A DNA stretch of 64,000 nt. It comes from RGIG5612 sp045546255 (GTDB taxonomy: Bacteria > Bacillota > Clostridia > Lachnospirales > Lachnospiraceae). The notes under the pieces were generated by a model, which saw only the letters and a list, made by a program, of their open reading frames with translations, was not told the DNA's origin and searched no databases. The position numbers and the translations under genes are program-made. Of the stretch, positions 1 to 8,396 are shown in pieces; position 1 is the stretch's first letter; each line of letters starts with the position of its first letter. The stretch spans positions 1 through 64,000 of the forward strand of contig JAZQCK010000062.1 in the NCBI GenBank assembly GCA_045546255.1, in the 5' to 3' direction.

Positions 1-242
1 GCGACGGTCGTAAGCGCAACGAAGAAGGTCGTTCCTGCGCCCTGCATGACACGGCTGAAAATATCACGGCCATAATTATCGCAGCCGAAAATATGCGCGA
101 TGGACGGCGGCGCAAATTTCAGTTCCATGCTCATCTTCGTCGTAGAATACGGCGTCCAGAAAAGACCCACGATCGCCATGATCAGGATGATTCCGGTGAT
201 GATACACCCAATTATGAAACTTTTGTTTTTTCTTAAACTCAT
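1..242 (-). CDS. dppC: Peptide ABC transporter permease, DppC/OppC type (partial, N-terminus only)
   Basis: Only the first 80 codons are in the window; the gene runs off the left edge. The protein begins MSLRKNKSF, has one hydrophobic segment (about residues 9-28) and then the FGCDNYGRDIFSR stretch that is typical of DppC/OppC permeases (usual form GTDxxGRDxxSR), with the second membrane segment starting just before the cut. It would form the inner-membrane channel with the DppB-like protein encoded immediately upstream. The start codon overlaps the dppB stop (ATGA), so the two are translationally coupled. The substrate (di- or oligopeptide, or nickel in related systems) cannot be read from this fragment. 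Confidence 0.88.
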   Translation of the reverse strand, partial: MSLRKNKSFIIGCIITGIILIMAIVGLFWTPYSTTKMSMELKFAPPSIAHIFGCDNYGRDIFSRVMQGAGTTFFVALTTV

Positions 243-1180
243 AGCTTCACTCTCGGATCGACGGCCATGTAGATCATGTCCACCACAAAGTTAATTACAA
301 TAATAAAGAACGCGATCAGAAGGACCACCGCTTCCACGACCGGGAAGTCGCGGTTGGAAATGGCCGTCAGAAGAAGCGTTCCGATTCCCGGAACAGAAAA
401 GACCTGTTCCACAACAATGCTGCCTGCAACGATCTCCGCAACGATGACCCCAAGGAAGGTGATGACCGGCACCATGGAGTTTTTGAGGACATGCTTATAA
501 AGCACTCCGTTCCTCGTGCTGCCTTTCGCATAGGCTGTGCGGACATAATCTTTATGGAGTTCGCTTCGTATGGAGGTCGCAAGGAATTTTACTGTCATTG
601 CAATCTTCGGGAGGGAAATTGCAATGGCAGGAAAAATAAGATACTGGACGGCTTTTCCGAAGTTGTCGGCAGGCTGTGTATATTGGCCAATGATAAACCA
701 CTTGAGTGCTAAGGAAAAGGCATAGGTGATCAAAACACCCAGGAAGAAAGATGGGATGCCCATCGTCAGCTGGGTCACGGTTGACATGGAAACTTTACCG
801 AAGGTGGATCTTCTCTTTGCTGAAAAGATTCCAATCGGGATGGAAAAGATAATGACCATGATGAAGGAGATCAAACTTAAAAGCGCGGAGTTTCCGAGCC
901 TTGCTGCGATGAGCGAATTGACGGAAACACCGGTGTACTGAAGGGACTGTCCGAAGTCGCCGCGGAAGGCATTTCCGAGCCAAAGGAAATAGCGAATAAA
1001 GACAGGCTTATCAAGGCCCATCTGTTCCCGAAGTGCGGCGATTCGTTCCGGCGTTGCGTTCTGCCCTAATTTTGCGATTGCTGCGTCGCCCGGCAGTACA
1101 GAGAATGCCAAAAAGACGATGAGCGATATGAGGAGCAGCGCCACCACTAATGTTATGATCTTCTTAATAACGTACTTCAT
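239..1180 (-). CDS. dppB: Peptide ABC transporter permease, DppB/OppB type
   Basis: This is a 313-residue inner-membrane permease of the DppB/OppB family, starting MKYVIKKIITLVV. It shows about six hydrophobic segments, the N-terminal membrane helix with the family signature on its outer side (FSVLPGDAA), and a cytoplasmic EAA-type loop (YVRTAYAKGSTRNG) that docks on the ATPases. Length is normal for the family. A longer in-frame reading begins at 1318, but those extra residues are encoded inside the dyad element at 1203-1499 and do not resemble the family, so I place the start at 1180. No strong ribosome binding site precedes it. It follows the binding-protein gene after a gap of about 350 bases and overlaps dppC by 4 bases. 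No ATPase gene is visible; it would lie off the left edge. Confidence 0.9.
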   Translation of the reverse strand: MKYVIKKIITLVVALLLISLIVFLAFSVLPGDAAIAKLGQNATPERIAALREQMGLDKPVFIRYFLWLGNAFRGDFGQSLQYTGVSVNSLIAARLGNSALLSLISFIMVIIFSIPIGIFSAKRRSTFGKVSMSTVTQLTMGIPSFFLGVLITYAFSLALKWFIIGQYTQPADNFGKAVQYLIFPAIAISLPKIAMTVKFLATSIRSELHKDYVRTAYAKGSTRNGVLYKHVLKNSMVPVITFLGVIVAEIVAGSIVVEQVFSVPGIGTLLLTAISNRDFPVVEAVVLLIAFFIIVINFVVDMIYMAVDPRVKL

Positions 1181-1202
1181 TAATTGTAGAAAATGATCTG
1201 TT

Positions 1203-1499
1203 GATAGTCGGGGACAGCGTGTCCGGAGCGCATACCCTGCGAAAGTACTTAGCAAGCTGTGCGGCCGGATAGGCGCAGAACGAGGACTGTCTGAGGGCAC
1301 TTGCTTCGGCAAAGCCATTCATAAGCAAGTGCCCGAGTTTGCTCGAACTGAGCCGAGCGCACCGGGGTTTACCTAAGTGCATTCGGTGAAAACGATCAAT
1401 GAGCGAAGCGAATCCGCAGTTCGCGCCGAGTTCATCCGGACGTGCAGCGAGCTTAGTATCTTTCGCAAAATGCGCGAAGGACAACTGTCCTCGGCTATC
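1203..1499. repeat. Large imperfect dyad element, copy 1 (candidate structured RNA or hairpin element)
   Basis: This element fills most of the gap between dppA and dppB. The first and last 65 or so bases are imperfect reverse complements: GATAGTCGGGGACAG at the left faces CTGTCCTCGGCTATC at the right, and the pairing continues through TGCGAAAGTACTTAGC against GCTTAGTATCTTTCGCA. Inside is a perfect 12-bp hairpin (GGGCACTTGCTT and AAGCAAGTGCCC) plus smaller ones such as CACCG...CGGTG. The inner core (CTTAGCAAGC.GTGCGG and GGACGTGC.GCGAGCTTAG) recurs in the element at 22101-22333, whose outer stem has a different sequence. A T-run follows the right end on the plus strand. It could be a structured non-coding RNA or a transposon-derived hairpin; the active strand is not known. 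Confidence 0.75.
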
Positions 1500-1531
1500 G
1501 AATAGTTATTTTTTTCAAATGATATGCACCA

Positions 1532-3064
1532 TTATTTATATTTCACAACGGACATATCCTGTGCGGAGATTGGATAAAATACATATCCCTCCAGGTTTGC
1601 ATTTACAGCTACCAGGTTGGACGGATCCTGTACATAGATAGACGCTGCATCGTCTGCGAGGATCTGCTGGAGCTCTTTGTAATATGCCACCTTCTTATCC
1701 GGATCGACTTCTGCGGTTGCCTGCGCATAAACCTTATCGAATTCCGGATTGTTGTAGTTCGTAAAGTTGTTGGAAGCGGTAGATACATTCTTATCAAAGA
1801 ATGTGGACGGTGCCAGTCTTCCGTCAACAGCTACAACGGTTGCTTCATAGTTGCGGCCTACAAATGCCTCATCAAACCAGGTGTTAAACTCGACCAGATT
1901 GATCTTGGCTGTGATGCCTACTTCTGCAAGATTATCAACAATGATATTTGCGGTGGACTCATGAGGAGCATAGTTGTTCGGAACCGTGATCGTAAAGGTG
2001 AAGCCATTTTCATATCCAGCTTCTTTTAACAGTTCTTTCGCCTTTTTCACATCATGAGTGTAGGTCGTTTCTGTATCAGCATTATAATATTTTGTTGCAG
2101 CCGGGATCATGTTCGTTCCGATGACATGGCTCTTTCCACCGAAGATCATCTCATTGATCATGTCTCTGTCAACTGCATAGTAAATTGCCTGACGGACACG
2201 TACATCATTAAACGGAGCAACTGCATTGTTCAGGAACATACCCTGTACATAGTTAACGCTTCCCTCTAAGATGTTAAAGTTGCTGTTTACTGTTGCGGCC
2301 TGATCTGCTGTCAGATACTGATAAATATCGATGGTTCCAGCATTCAGGTAAGTTACTGCCATCTTCGCATCTGTTACGACCTGGAAGGTGACTCCGTCTA
2401 AATAAGGAGCGCCCTCTTTCCAGTATCCGTCATATTTTTCAACGACCAGGTTTTCGCCCGGCGCGAAAGAGACGAATTTGAACGGACCAGTTCCGATCGG
2501 GTTGGTTGCGAAGTTTGCTTCATTTGCCTGCGGCAAGATTGCGCATGTCAGCTCATAGACAAATTCGGTGCTCGGCTCATTCAGGTTTACAACGATCGTT
2601 TTGTCATCAGCAATCACAATGTCCTTAATATTAGAAAATGCGGACTCCGCACCCTGGATATCCGCATAACGTTCGATAGAATACTTGACATCTTCAGCTG
2701 TAACGGCGCTGCCGTCATGGAAGGTGATTCCATCCCTTAAAGTGAACGTGATGGAAAGGGCGTCATCAGCGATCACATAATCGCTGGCAACTGCCGACTC
2801 AATTTCACCCTCCGGAGTAGCCTTTACAAGGCCCTCGAAGATGTTGAACAAGACTTCTCTGGTTCCTGCGTATTCTGCATTATGCGGGTCAAGACTGTCG
2901 AGATCTTGTGATATGCCTACAACAACAGTGTTCGAAGCTTCCCGGCCTGTGCTTGCGCCTCCGCCTGACTGAGATCCACTCCCCTGTTCCGGGGTAGTAT
3001 TCCCGCAAGCTGCAAGTGCGACTACTGTGACTAGTGCAATCAAAATGGAAACAATTTTTTTCAT
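1532..3064 (-). CDS. dppA: Peptide ABC transporter substrate-binding lipoprotein (DppA/OppA family)
   Basis: This is a 510-residue extracellular solute-binding protein of family 5, anchored to the membrane by a lipid. The start MKKIVSILIALVTVVALAAC is chosen because it follows an AAGGA site at the right spacing and gives a clean lipoprotein signal with lipobox LAAC, cysteine 20 being the lipidation site. A Gly/Ser/Gln-rich linker follows, then the family-5 fold with recognisable stretches such as GISQDLDSLDPHNA, IGTGPFKFVSFAPGE and VRQAIYYAVDRDMI. It delivers peptides to the DppB/DppC channel encoded downstream. The gene is first in the operon, behind a promoter at 3191-3219. Ligand specificity within the family is not evident. 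Confidence 0.93.
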   Translation of the reverse strand: MKKIVSILIALVTVVALAACGNTTPEQGSGSQSGGGASTGREASNTVVVGISQDLDSLDPHNAEYAGTREVLFNIFEGLVKATPEGEIESAVASDYVIADDALSITFTLRDGITFHDGSAVTAEDVKYSIERYADIQGAESAFSNIKDIVIADDKTIVVNLNEPSTEFVYELTCAILPQANEANFATNPIGTGPFKFVSFAPGENLVVEKYDGYWKEGAPYLDGVTFQVVTDAKMAVTYLNAGTIDIYQYLTADQAATVNSNFNILEGSVNYVQGMFLNNAVAPFNDVRVRQAIYYAVDRDMINEMIFGGKSHVIGTNMIPAATKYYNADTETTYTHDVKKAKELLKEAGYENGFTFTITVPNNYAPHESTANIIVDNLAEVGITAKINLVEFNTWFDEAFVGRNYEATVVAVDGRLAPSTFFDKNVSTASNNFTNYNNPEFDKVYAQATAEVDPDKKVAYYKELQQILADDAASIYVQDPSNLVAVNANLEGYVFYPISAQDMSVVKYK

Positions 3065-3190
3065 TTCAATCCTTCTTTCTGCTTGTAGCATATTTTATTT
3101 AGTTGTCAACCATCGCTTAGCGCCTACCCGTTTCCCTTTGGAATGCAGCCCTTTTGGAACAGTTCAGCATCCTTCACGATGTACGAGGGC

Positions 3191-3219
3191 ATTATATACC
3201 ACCCCCTTTGTTTTTACAA
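3191..3219 (-). promoter_or_regulatory. Promoter for the dppABC operon
   Basis: On the minus strand TTGTAA (3214-3219) is separated by 17 bases from TATAAT (3191-3196), a good housekeeping-sigma match. The transcript would carry a leader of about 120 bases before dppA. I see no clear aptamer fold in this leader. Confidence 0.65.
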
Positions 3220-3297
3220 TCATTTTGTTGGCAGAAAACTGCCACAATTTTGCAACAAGTTTTGGGGCACTTCGCTTCGCGCTTTGCACATAAAATA

Positions 3298-3327
3298 AGA
3301 ACACCGACATTTCTGTCGGTGTTCTTA
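3298..3327. terminator. Hairpin between dppA promoter and ftsH (possible terminator)
   Basis: AAGAACACCGACA and TGTCGGTGTTCTT form a perfect 13-bp stem with a 4-base loop. On the minus strand it is followed by ATTTTAT, so it may be a second, weak terminator behind ftsH. The 519-base gap 3065-3583 otherwise holds only the dpp promoter, the palindrome at 3474-3531 and the ftsH terminator; I see no convincing gene in it. Confidence 0.5.
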
Positions 3328-3473
3328 AGGAGAAGGTATTTTATTTTATGGGGTGTAGTAAAACTATATATGTATTGGGGGTTTTACGATGCGTATAATA
3401 GCATGCGTCTACCAATCAGTGTTACCAAACTTAACAAAAATTATCATCATTTTCTGTACAATTTGCATAAAAA

Positions 3474-3531
3474 GAGACAGGGGACGGGTCTTTGTCTCTT
3501 TTTTGGGAGACAAAGAACCGTCCCCTGTCTC
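3474..3531. repeat. REP-like palindrome, copy 1
   Basis: GAGACAGGGGACGGGTCTTTGTCTC faces its near reverse complement (one mismatch) across an 8-base loop. The right end AGAACCGTCCCCTGTCTCC recurs at 50716-50734 in a second, shorter palindrome. Extragenic palindromes of this kind are common in Firmicutes and are sometimes linked to REP-associated tyrosine transposases; no such transposase lies in this window. Confidence 0.75.
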
Positions 3532-3538
3532 CAAAAAT

Positions 3539-3563
3539 AAGCCCCGACAACTCGTCGGGGCTT
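3539..3563 (-). terminator. Intrinsic terminator of the ftsH operon
   Basis: A 10-bp stem (AAGCCCCGAC with GTCGGGGCTT) lies 21 bases past the ftsH stop and is followed on the minus strand by TATTTTTGG. Confidence 0.8.
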
Positions 3564-3583
3564 AACTGTTTTATATGATTTGT

Positions 3584-5449
3584 TTATGCCATGACCGGTG
3601 CGATGCCTTCCGGCTCGATCGGTGCCGGCGGCTCAAAGAGTGCTTCGAACTCTTCGCGGGTGATCTTCTCTTTCTGGAGAAGAAGCTGTGCGCAGTTCTC
3701 TAAAACATCTTTATGCTTCATTACCAGTGCCTTCGCATCATTGTAGCATTTATCAATAATTGCTCTGACTTCCGCATCGATCTGCGCAGCGGTGCTCTCG
3801 GAATACGGTTTTGCCTGACCCCAGTCACGTCCAATGAAGACTTCATCCGCATCACCGGAAGAGTAATCGATCGGTCCCAAGGTCTCGCTCATACCATATT
3901 TCGTGATCATGGATCTTGCTGTTTCCGTTGCCTGCTTAATATCCTGGGAAGCACCTGTTGTGATATCACCAAAGACAAGCTCTTCTGCAATTCTTCCGCC
4001 GAACGATACCATGATGTTTTCCAGCATCTTTTCTTTGGAATTGAACATCTCATCTCTTTCAGGAAGCGGCATCGTATATCCGCCTGCCATACCTGTCGGG
4101 ATAATGGAAACCATATGTACTGGTCCCACTTCCGGAAGCAGGTGGAAGAGGATTGCATGTCCGGACTCGTGATATGCCGTGATTCTGCGCTCTTTCTCGG
4201 AGATCACGCGGCTCTTCTTCTCTTCACCGATACCGATCTTAACGAATGCTCTCTCGATATCTTCCTGTTTAATATAAGCACGGTTACTGCTTGCTGCATT
4301 AATCGCTGCTTCGTTCAGAAGGTTCTCCAGATCCGCTCCGGAAAAACCTGCCGTTGTTCTTGCGGTTACGCCCAGGTCAACATCTTCTGCCAGTGGCTTG
4401 TTGCGGGCATGCACTTTCAGGATATCCTCACGTCCTTTTACATCCGGTCTTCCGACAAAGACCTTTCTGTCGAAACGGCCCGGTCTTAAGATTGCCGGAT
4501 CAAGGATATCAACACGGTTCGTTGCCGCCATAACGATGATGCCTTCGTTCACGCCGAAACCATCCATCTCAACTAAGATCTGGTTGAGTGTCTGCTCTCT
4601 CTCATCGTGGCCGCCGCCAAGACCGGAACCTCTTCTTCTTGCCACAGCATCGATCTCGTCGATGAAGATAATACAAGGAGTGTTCTTCTTTGCGTCTGCG
4701 AAAAGATCACGAACACGAGATGCGCCGACACCGACGAACATCTCAACGAAGTCGGAACCGGAAATATGGAAGAATGGAACTCCCGCTTCACCGGATACCG
4801 CTCTTGCGAGCAAGGTCTTACCTGTTCCCGGAGGGCCTACAAGCAGGATACCTTTCGGGATACGTGCGCCGACTCTTGTATACTTGCCAGGGTCTCTTAA
4901 GAAGTCTACAACCTCTTCTAACTCGTGGCGTTCTTCCTGAAGTCCTGCAACATCTTTAAATGTCGTGGCATTCTGCTGCTGCGCAGTCATTTTTGCACGG
5001 CTCTTTCCAAAGTTCATAACATTGCCGCCGGCACCGCCTCCTGCTCTGCTGGAGATGATGCTGAAGAAGACAATGAAGATAATGAACATGATGACCATCG
5101 GAAGTATGGTCGACACGAAATAACTCGATCTCGTGACATCATGCAGCGTATAAGTAAAGTTTCTGTTTTTCAGAAGATCTGTGATTGTTCCGACATTCTC
5201 TACATAGAGCTGTTTCTTTGCAGAATCTTTGAAGGTCACCGTAACAACGCCTGTCGGGATCTCGCTGTTCTGGGTGATCTCAATGGAACTGATCACTTCA
5301 TCGTTCAAGTCAGACTGGAATGCGCTGAAGGTGTAATCGTCATTCACCGGTCTTGAGCTGGTCATAAAATAGATCAGAGCAAAAACGGCTGCGATGACGA
5401 GAACATAGATTATGATTCCTCTGAATTGTTTTCCTGTTCCGTTTCCCAT
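3584..5449 (-). CDS. ftsH: ATP-dependent zinc metalloprotease FtsH
   Basis: FtsH is a hexameric membrane-bound AAA protease that extracts and degrades damaged membrane proteins and some regulators. The 621-residue protein has the family layout: a membrane helix near residues 11-31, an extracytoplasmic domain, a second helix near 107-130, then the AAA module with Walker A GPPGTGKT (about 205), Walker B IIFIDEID and the second region of homology ending RPGRFDR, and finally the peptidase domain with the zinc motif HESGH (about 425). A short Pro-rich tail ends the protein. It is last in the rqcP-divIC-tilS-hpt-ftsH run, the conserved Firmicutes order, 15 bases after hpt. Confidence 0.97.
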   Translation of the reverse strand: MGNGTGKQFRGIIIYVLVIAAVFALIYFMTSSRPVNDDYTFSAFQSDLNDEVISSIEITQNSEIPTGVVTVTFKDSAKKQLYVENVGTITDLLKNRNFTYTLHDVTRSSYFVSTILPMVIMFIIFIVFFSIISSRAGGGAGGNVMNFGKSRAKMTAQQQNATTFKDVAGLQEERHELEEVVDFLRDPGKYTRVGARIPKGILLVGPPGTGKTLLARAVSGEAGVPFFHISGSDFVEMFVGVGASRVRDLFADAKKNTPCIIFIDEIDAVARRRGSGLGGGHDEREQTLNQILVEMDGFGVNEGIIVMAATNRVDILDPAILRPGRFDRKVFVGRPDVKGREDILKVHARNKPLAEDVDLGVTARTTAGFSGADLENLLNEAAINAASSNRAYIKQEDIERAFVKIGIGEEKKSRVISEKERRITAYHESGHAILFHLLPEVGPVHMVSIIPTGMAGGYTMPLPERDEMFNSKEKMLENIMVSFGGRIAEELVFGDITTGASQDIKQATETARSMITKYGMSETLGPIDYSSGDADEVFIGRDWGQAKPYSESTAAQIDAEVRAIIDKCYNDAKALVMKHKDVLENCAQLLLQKEKITREEFEALFEPPAPIEPEGIAPVMA

Positions 5450-5464
5450 TCTTTTTCCTCTTTG

Positions 5465-5989
5465 TTACTGTTCTTTGATTACTCCTATATAAGGAAGGTC
5501 TCTGTATTTCTGATCATAGTCCAGACCCCATCCGACAACGAATGCGTCCGGAATTTCAAATCCGATAAAATCTGCGTCCATGCAGACTTTTCTTCTTTCC
5601 GGTTTATCAAGCAGCACGCAGACCTCGAGGCTTGCCGGCTCACGCTCTAAAAGCATTTCCGTGAGCAGGTGGAGCGTCTGGCCGGTATCAACGATGTCCT
5701 CTACAATAATGACATGTGTGCCTTTGATCGAACGCTCTAAGTCCTTTGTGATCAGCACACGGCCGGAAGATTCCGTACCCGATCCATAGCTTGATGCAGC
5801 CATAAAATCAATCTCGACCGGAACGCTCATTTTCTGGGCAAGTTCCGTAAGGAAGAAAACGGATCCGTTCAAAATGCCGACGAGAAGAACTTCTTCGCCT
5901 GCGTATTTCTCACTCAAAGCATCCGCCATTTCCTGAATGCGTTCTCTTACGTCCTGTTCCGGTATTAAAACTTCAATGCCAATGCTCAT
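5465..5989 (-). CDS. hpt: Hypoxanthine phosphoribosyltransferase
   Basis: This 174-residue enzyme salvages hypoxanthine (and usually guanine) by joining it to PRPP to give IMP or GMP in the cytoplasm. The PRPP-binding loop VEDIVDTGQTL and the flexible-loop segment ASSYGSGTESSGRV are both present, as is the C-terminal base-binding part (FVVGWGLDYDQKYRDLPYIG). An upstream in-frame ATG at 6001 exists, but GGAGG sits five bases before the ATG at 5989, which gives the protein start MSIGIEVL. The first 17 bases overlap the 3' end of tilS, so the two are probably coupled, as in many Firmicutes. Confidence 0.95.
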   Translation of the reverse strand: MSIGIEVLIPEQDVRERIQEMADALSEKYAGEEVLLVGILNGSVFFLTELAQKMSVPVEIDFMAASSYGSGTESSGRVLITKDLERSIKGTHVIIVEDIVDTGQTLHLLTEMLLEREPASLEVCVLLDKPERRKVCMDADFIGFEIPDAFVVGWGLDYDQKYRDLPYIGVIKEQ

Positions 5990-7475
5990 GTTTTCCTCCA
6001 TCTGTCAGTTTGACAACGAGTGCTGTTTTTGTCTGTTCCGTAATCTTATGCTTTTCGCTGATGCGATAGCCCACGATCCACATGACGCTTTCTTCGTCCT
6101 TGACAATCAGAACTTTATCTCTTTCATCTGCCGGAATCTTTTCATCAATAAAATATTTTTTGACTGTTTTCATTCCGTTACGCAGAAAAATCCGATCCCC
6201 TTGGACCTTTTCCCCCACGTTAATCGTGCCTTTTATTGTATCATAGTCAAAACATTTCGTATATACATTTTTTTGCGTCAATTCCGTGCGGTTACTGTCG
6301 TCAACAGCCTTAAGAGAAAACTCGATCCGTCTGCCGTCTGCCAGCTCGGTCGCGTATCCGTTTTTTACATCTTCCTTCGAAATCGAGGCAAAAACCAGCG
6401 GAAGTTTCACTGCGGCATCTGCCTGCGACGGATCATTTTGTCTAAGTCCTTTTTCTTCTTCCTCTTTCGCATAGATCAAAATCTCATCATACTGTCTCCT
6501 TGCCAACAGTCCGTATGGCAGGCTGACTTTCCGCCCTGATTGAAGTTCTGCTAGCTGCAATACTTCAGCCACATGCGCCGAAGTAATATCCTTTGCCCTT
6601 TCTGCTGCAGCGGCGATCGCCTTGAGGATCACTCGCTTTGCAATAACCGGGTGAAGTGCTGTCAGGGAAGGAATATGAATTGACAGTTTAATGCCATCCT
6701 CATGAACACTTACGGACTCCCGAAGAGATACGATCTGTGCATATTCAATTTCGGTCTCTTCTTCCAAATATGCTTCAATCTCGGAGAGCTGCTCTGCAGC
6801 TTTCGTGATATGTTCTGCTGCCCGGCTGTTAATTTCGGAAAGCTTAGGAAGTACATTTAAACGGACTGCATTCCTCGCATACCCATCATCCGCATTTGTC
6901 GAATCCGTGCAGTAGGTGACTCCCCGCTCATTCAAGTACTCCTCGATCTCCGCGCGGCTTATTTTAAGTAAGGGACGAATGACCGTACACCCATTCATTT
7001 CGCTTTTTGGCTGCATCCCGGACAGCCCACGGCTTCCGCTTCCCCGAACCACGTTCAACAAAACCGTCTCCGCATTGTCATCTCTGTGATGTGCCACCGC
7101 GATGACAGCATTTTGTTTCCGCGCGATTTCGCAAAACACATCGTAGCGTACTCTGCGGCCGGCTTCCTCTTCGCTTTCATGAAAGGCTTTGGCCTGTCCC
7201 GGAACATCGATTCTTTTTAAGATACATGGAACTTCCAGCTTTCTGCAGAGATCCAATACAAAGTCTTCGTCCCGGTCAGCTTCTTCCACACGGATCATGT
7301 GGTTGATATGCACCGCCGTTAGCTCCATGTCACAATGTTTTTTGTGCTCAGACAAAAGAAGTAACAGGCATACGGAATCAGCTCCTCCCGAAACACCTAT
7401 TACTACCTTCTCATTCGTATGGATCAACTCGTGCGCTTTGACAAACTCTTCAAAGCTCCGGTAAAGATCTGCCAC
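5973..7475 (-). CDS. tilS: tRNA(Ile)-lysidine synthase
   Basis: TilS converts the wobble cytidine of tRNA-Ile(CAU) to lysidine, so that it reads AUA and is charged with isoleucine. The 500-residue protein carries the PP-loop SGGADS (residues 29-34) of the N-type ATP pyrophosphatases, followed by the conserved AVHINHMIR and VAHHRDDNAETVLLN segments. The substrate-binding middle domain and the C-terminal tRNA-binding domain follow (DRIFLRNGMKTVKKYFIDEKIP). The start is GTG, with AAAGGATGA just upstream, and shares one base with the stop of the divIC-like gene. The end overlaps hpt by 17 bases. Confidence 0.95.
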   Translation of the reverse strand: MADLYRSFEEFVKAHELIHTNEKVVIGVSGGADSVCLLLLLSEHKKHCDMELTAVHINHMIRVEEADRDEDFVLDLCRKLEVPCILKRIDVPGQAKAFHESEEEAGRRVRYDVFCEIARKQNAVIAVAHHRDDNAETVLLNVVRGSGSRGLSGMQPKSEMNGCTVIRPLLKISRAEIEEYLNERGVTYCTDSTNADDGYARNAVRLNVLPKLSEINSRAAEHITKAAEQLSEIEAYLEEETEIEYAQIVSLRESVSVHEDGIKLSIHIPSLTALHPVIAKRVILKAIAAAAERAKDITSAHVAEVLQLAELQSGRKVSLPYGLLARRQYDEILIYAKEEEEKGLRQNDPSQADAAVKLPLVFASISKEDVKNGYATELADGRRIEFSLKAVDDSNRTELTQKNVYTKCFDYDTIKGTINVGEKVQGDRIFLRNGMKTVKKYFIDEKIPADERDKVLIVKDEESVMWIVGYRISEKHKITEQTKTALVVKLTDGGKHEHWH

Positions 7476-7771
7476 TACTCATCCTTTCTGAAAATGATCT
7501 CGTCCGGATAAACGTAACCAATTGCCTTTGCTTTTTCTTCAATATATTTCTTGGTCTGAATATAGACCTCTTCGTTCTCGAGCATTTCCTTACGCAGTGT
7601 CTCATCTGCTAAGAGTTCTTCAAGCCTTTGCTTGCGTGCTGCAAGCTCTGCATTTTTTGCGCGGAGCTGGAAGATCTCTGTCCCGAAGAAAACACAGGCC
7701 ACGATGAACACGACCACGATCATGACCGTAAGCACCACTCTTCTTTTGTTCGTAACCTTCTTCTCTTTCAC
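7475..7771 (-). CDS. divIC: FtsB/DivIC-family septum formation protein
   Basis: This 98-residue bitopic membrane protein has a basic N-terminus, one membrane helix (about 13-31) and a heptad-patterned coiled coil (about 32-72) with a short extracytoplasmic tail, the FtsB/DivIC layout. In its family it bridges FtsL/DivIB and the septal peptidoglycan synthase at mid-cell. Its place between an S4 protein and tilS matches divIC of Bacillus, which supports the assignment beyond the weak sequence conservation. It overlaps rqcP by 4 bases (ATGA). Confidence 0.85.
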   Translation of the reverse strand: MKEKKVTNKRRVVLTVMIVVVFIVACVFFGTEIFQLRAKNAELAARKQRLEELLADETLRKEMLENEEVYIQTKKYIEEKAKAIGYVYPDEIIFRKDE

Positions 7772-8007
7772 AGCAGCTCGTACATGTCCTTTGCGTCGTC
7801 TTTTTTCGTGCTCTCTAACAGACTGACAACTCTGGCCTTGACATTTCTCGTTCCAAACTGGATTTCAATCTCGTCTCCGACCTTCACATCATAGGAAGCT
7901 TTGACTGCTTTCCCGTTCACGAACACTCTGCCTGCATCGCATGCTTCGTTCGCAACGCTGCGGCGTTTGATCAGTCTTGATACTTTTAAATACTTGTCGA
8001 TTCTCAT
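7768..8007 (-). CDS. rqcP: S4-domain RNA-binding protein RqcP (YabO family)
   Basis: A 79-residue S4 RNA-binding protein (MRIDKYLKVSRLIKRRSVAN, then VFVNGKAVKASYDVKVGDEI). In Firmicutes RqcP binds stalled 50S subunits and helps RqcH add alanine tails during ribosome rescue. Size and position directly ahead of divIC match the Bacillus yabO locus, although yabP and yabQ are missing between them. It is the first gene of the run that ends with ftsH. Confidence 0.9.
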   Translation of the reverse strand: MRIDKYLKVSRLIKRRSVANEACDAGRVFVNGKAVKASYDVKVGDEIEIQFGTRNVKARVVSLLESTKKDDAKDMYELL

Positions 8008-8087
8008 GCGCCTATTCTACTTAACTTTTTTCACATGGTCAAATATTTCACCGTAAATTCACAAACGCGGCAATCATAACGCACTCT

Positions 8088-8124
8088 CAAAAAAACGGGC
8101 CACCGCATTCCTGAGCGGCAGCCC
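8088..8124 (-). terminator. Intrinsic terminator of the first feo operon
   Basis: On the minus strand GGGCTGCCGC pairs with GCGGTGGCCC and is followed by GTTTTTTT, about 30 bases past the end of the FeoB-associated gene. Confidence 0.85.
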
Positions 8125-8153
8125 TTGTAAGATTCACACCAACCGGAGAAGGT

Positions 8154-8339
8154 TTAGTTTTTATTACATGGTGTCTGGCAGGCACCGCAGGCTCCTCCAC
8201 ACGCTTTACAGTTTCCGCCACAGGAGGATTTTCCGGCTTTTTTATCTTTTCGCATCTTCACGATGATCGCAATGATGATCGCTGCAAGAACAACACATAC
8301 CAGTATCGTTCCCCAGTTTAAAGCCAGCCATGAAAACAT
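8154..8339 (-). CDS. FeoB-associated Cys-rich membrane protein
   Basis: This 61-residue protein has one membrane helix (residues 8-28), a basic patch (KMRKDKKAGK) and a cytoplasmic tail with repeated cysteines (SCGGNCKACGGACGACQTPC). It matches the small FeoB-associated Cys-rich proteins of Firmicutes, thought to assist ferrous iron uptake or pass iron on, much like FeoC in enterics. It lies 57 bases downstream of feoB in the same operon, behind a good ribosome binding site. The metal-binding role is inferred from the cysteine spacing. Confidence 0.88.
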   Translation of the reverse strand: MFSWLALNWGTILVCVVLAAIIIAIIVKMRKDKKAGKSSCGGNCKACGGACGACQTPCNKN

Positions 8340-8396
8340 GTTTATATCCTCCTTTCTTTGTGTATTATAAATTAATCTCCCCGCAAAAGAAATCGT

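Noticed and set aside
1181..1318. N-terminal extension of DppB to 1318
   Set aside because: The extra residues lie within the dyad element, contain no family match and no better ribosome binding site.
1203..1499. Insertion sequence
   Set aside because: No transposase reading frame and no clear target duplication; described as a dyad element instead.
3342..3390. 16-codon ORF after AAGGAGAAGG
   Set aside because: It has a good binding site by chance but no promoter, conservation cue or sensible product.
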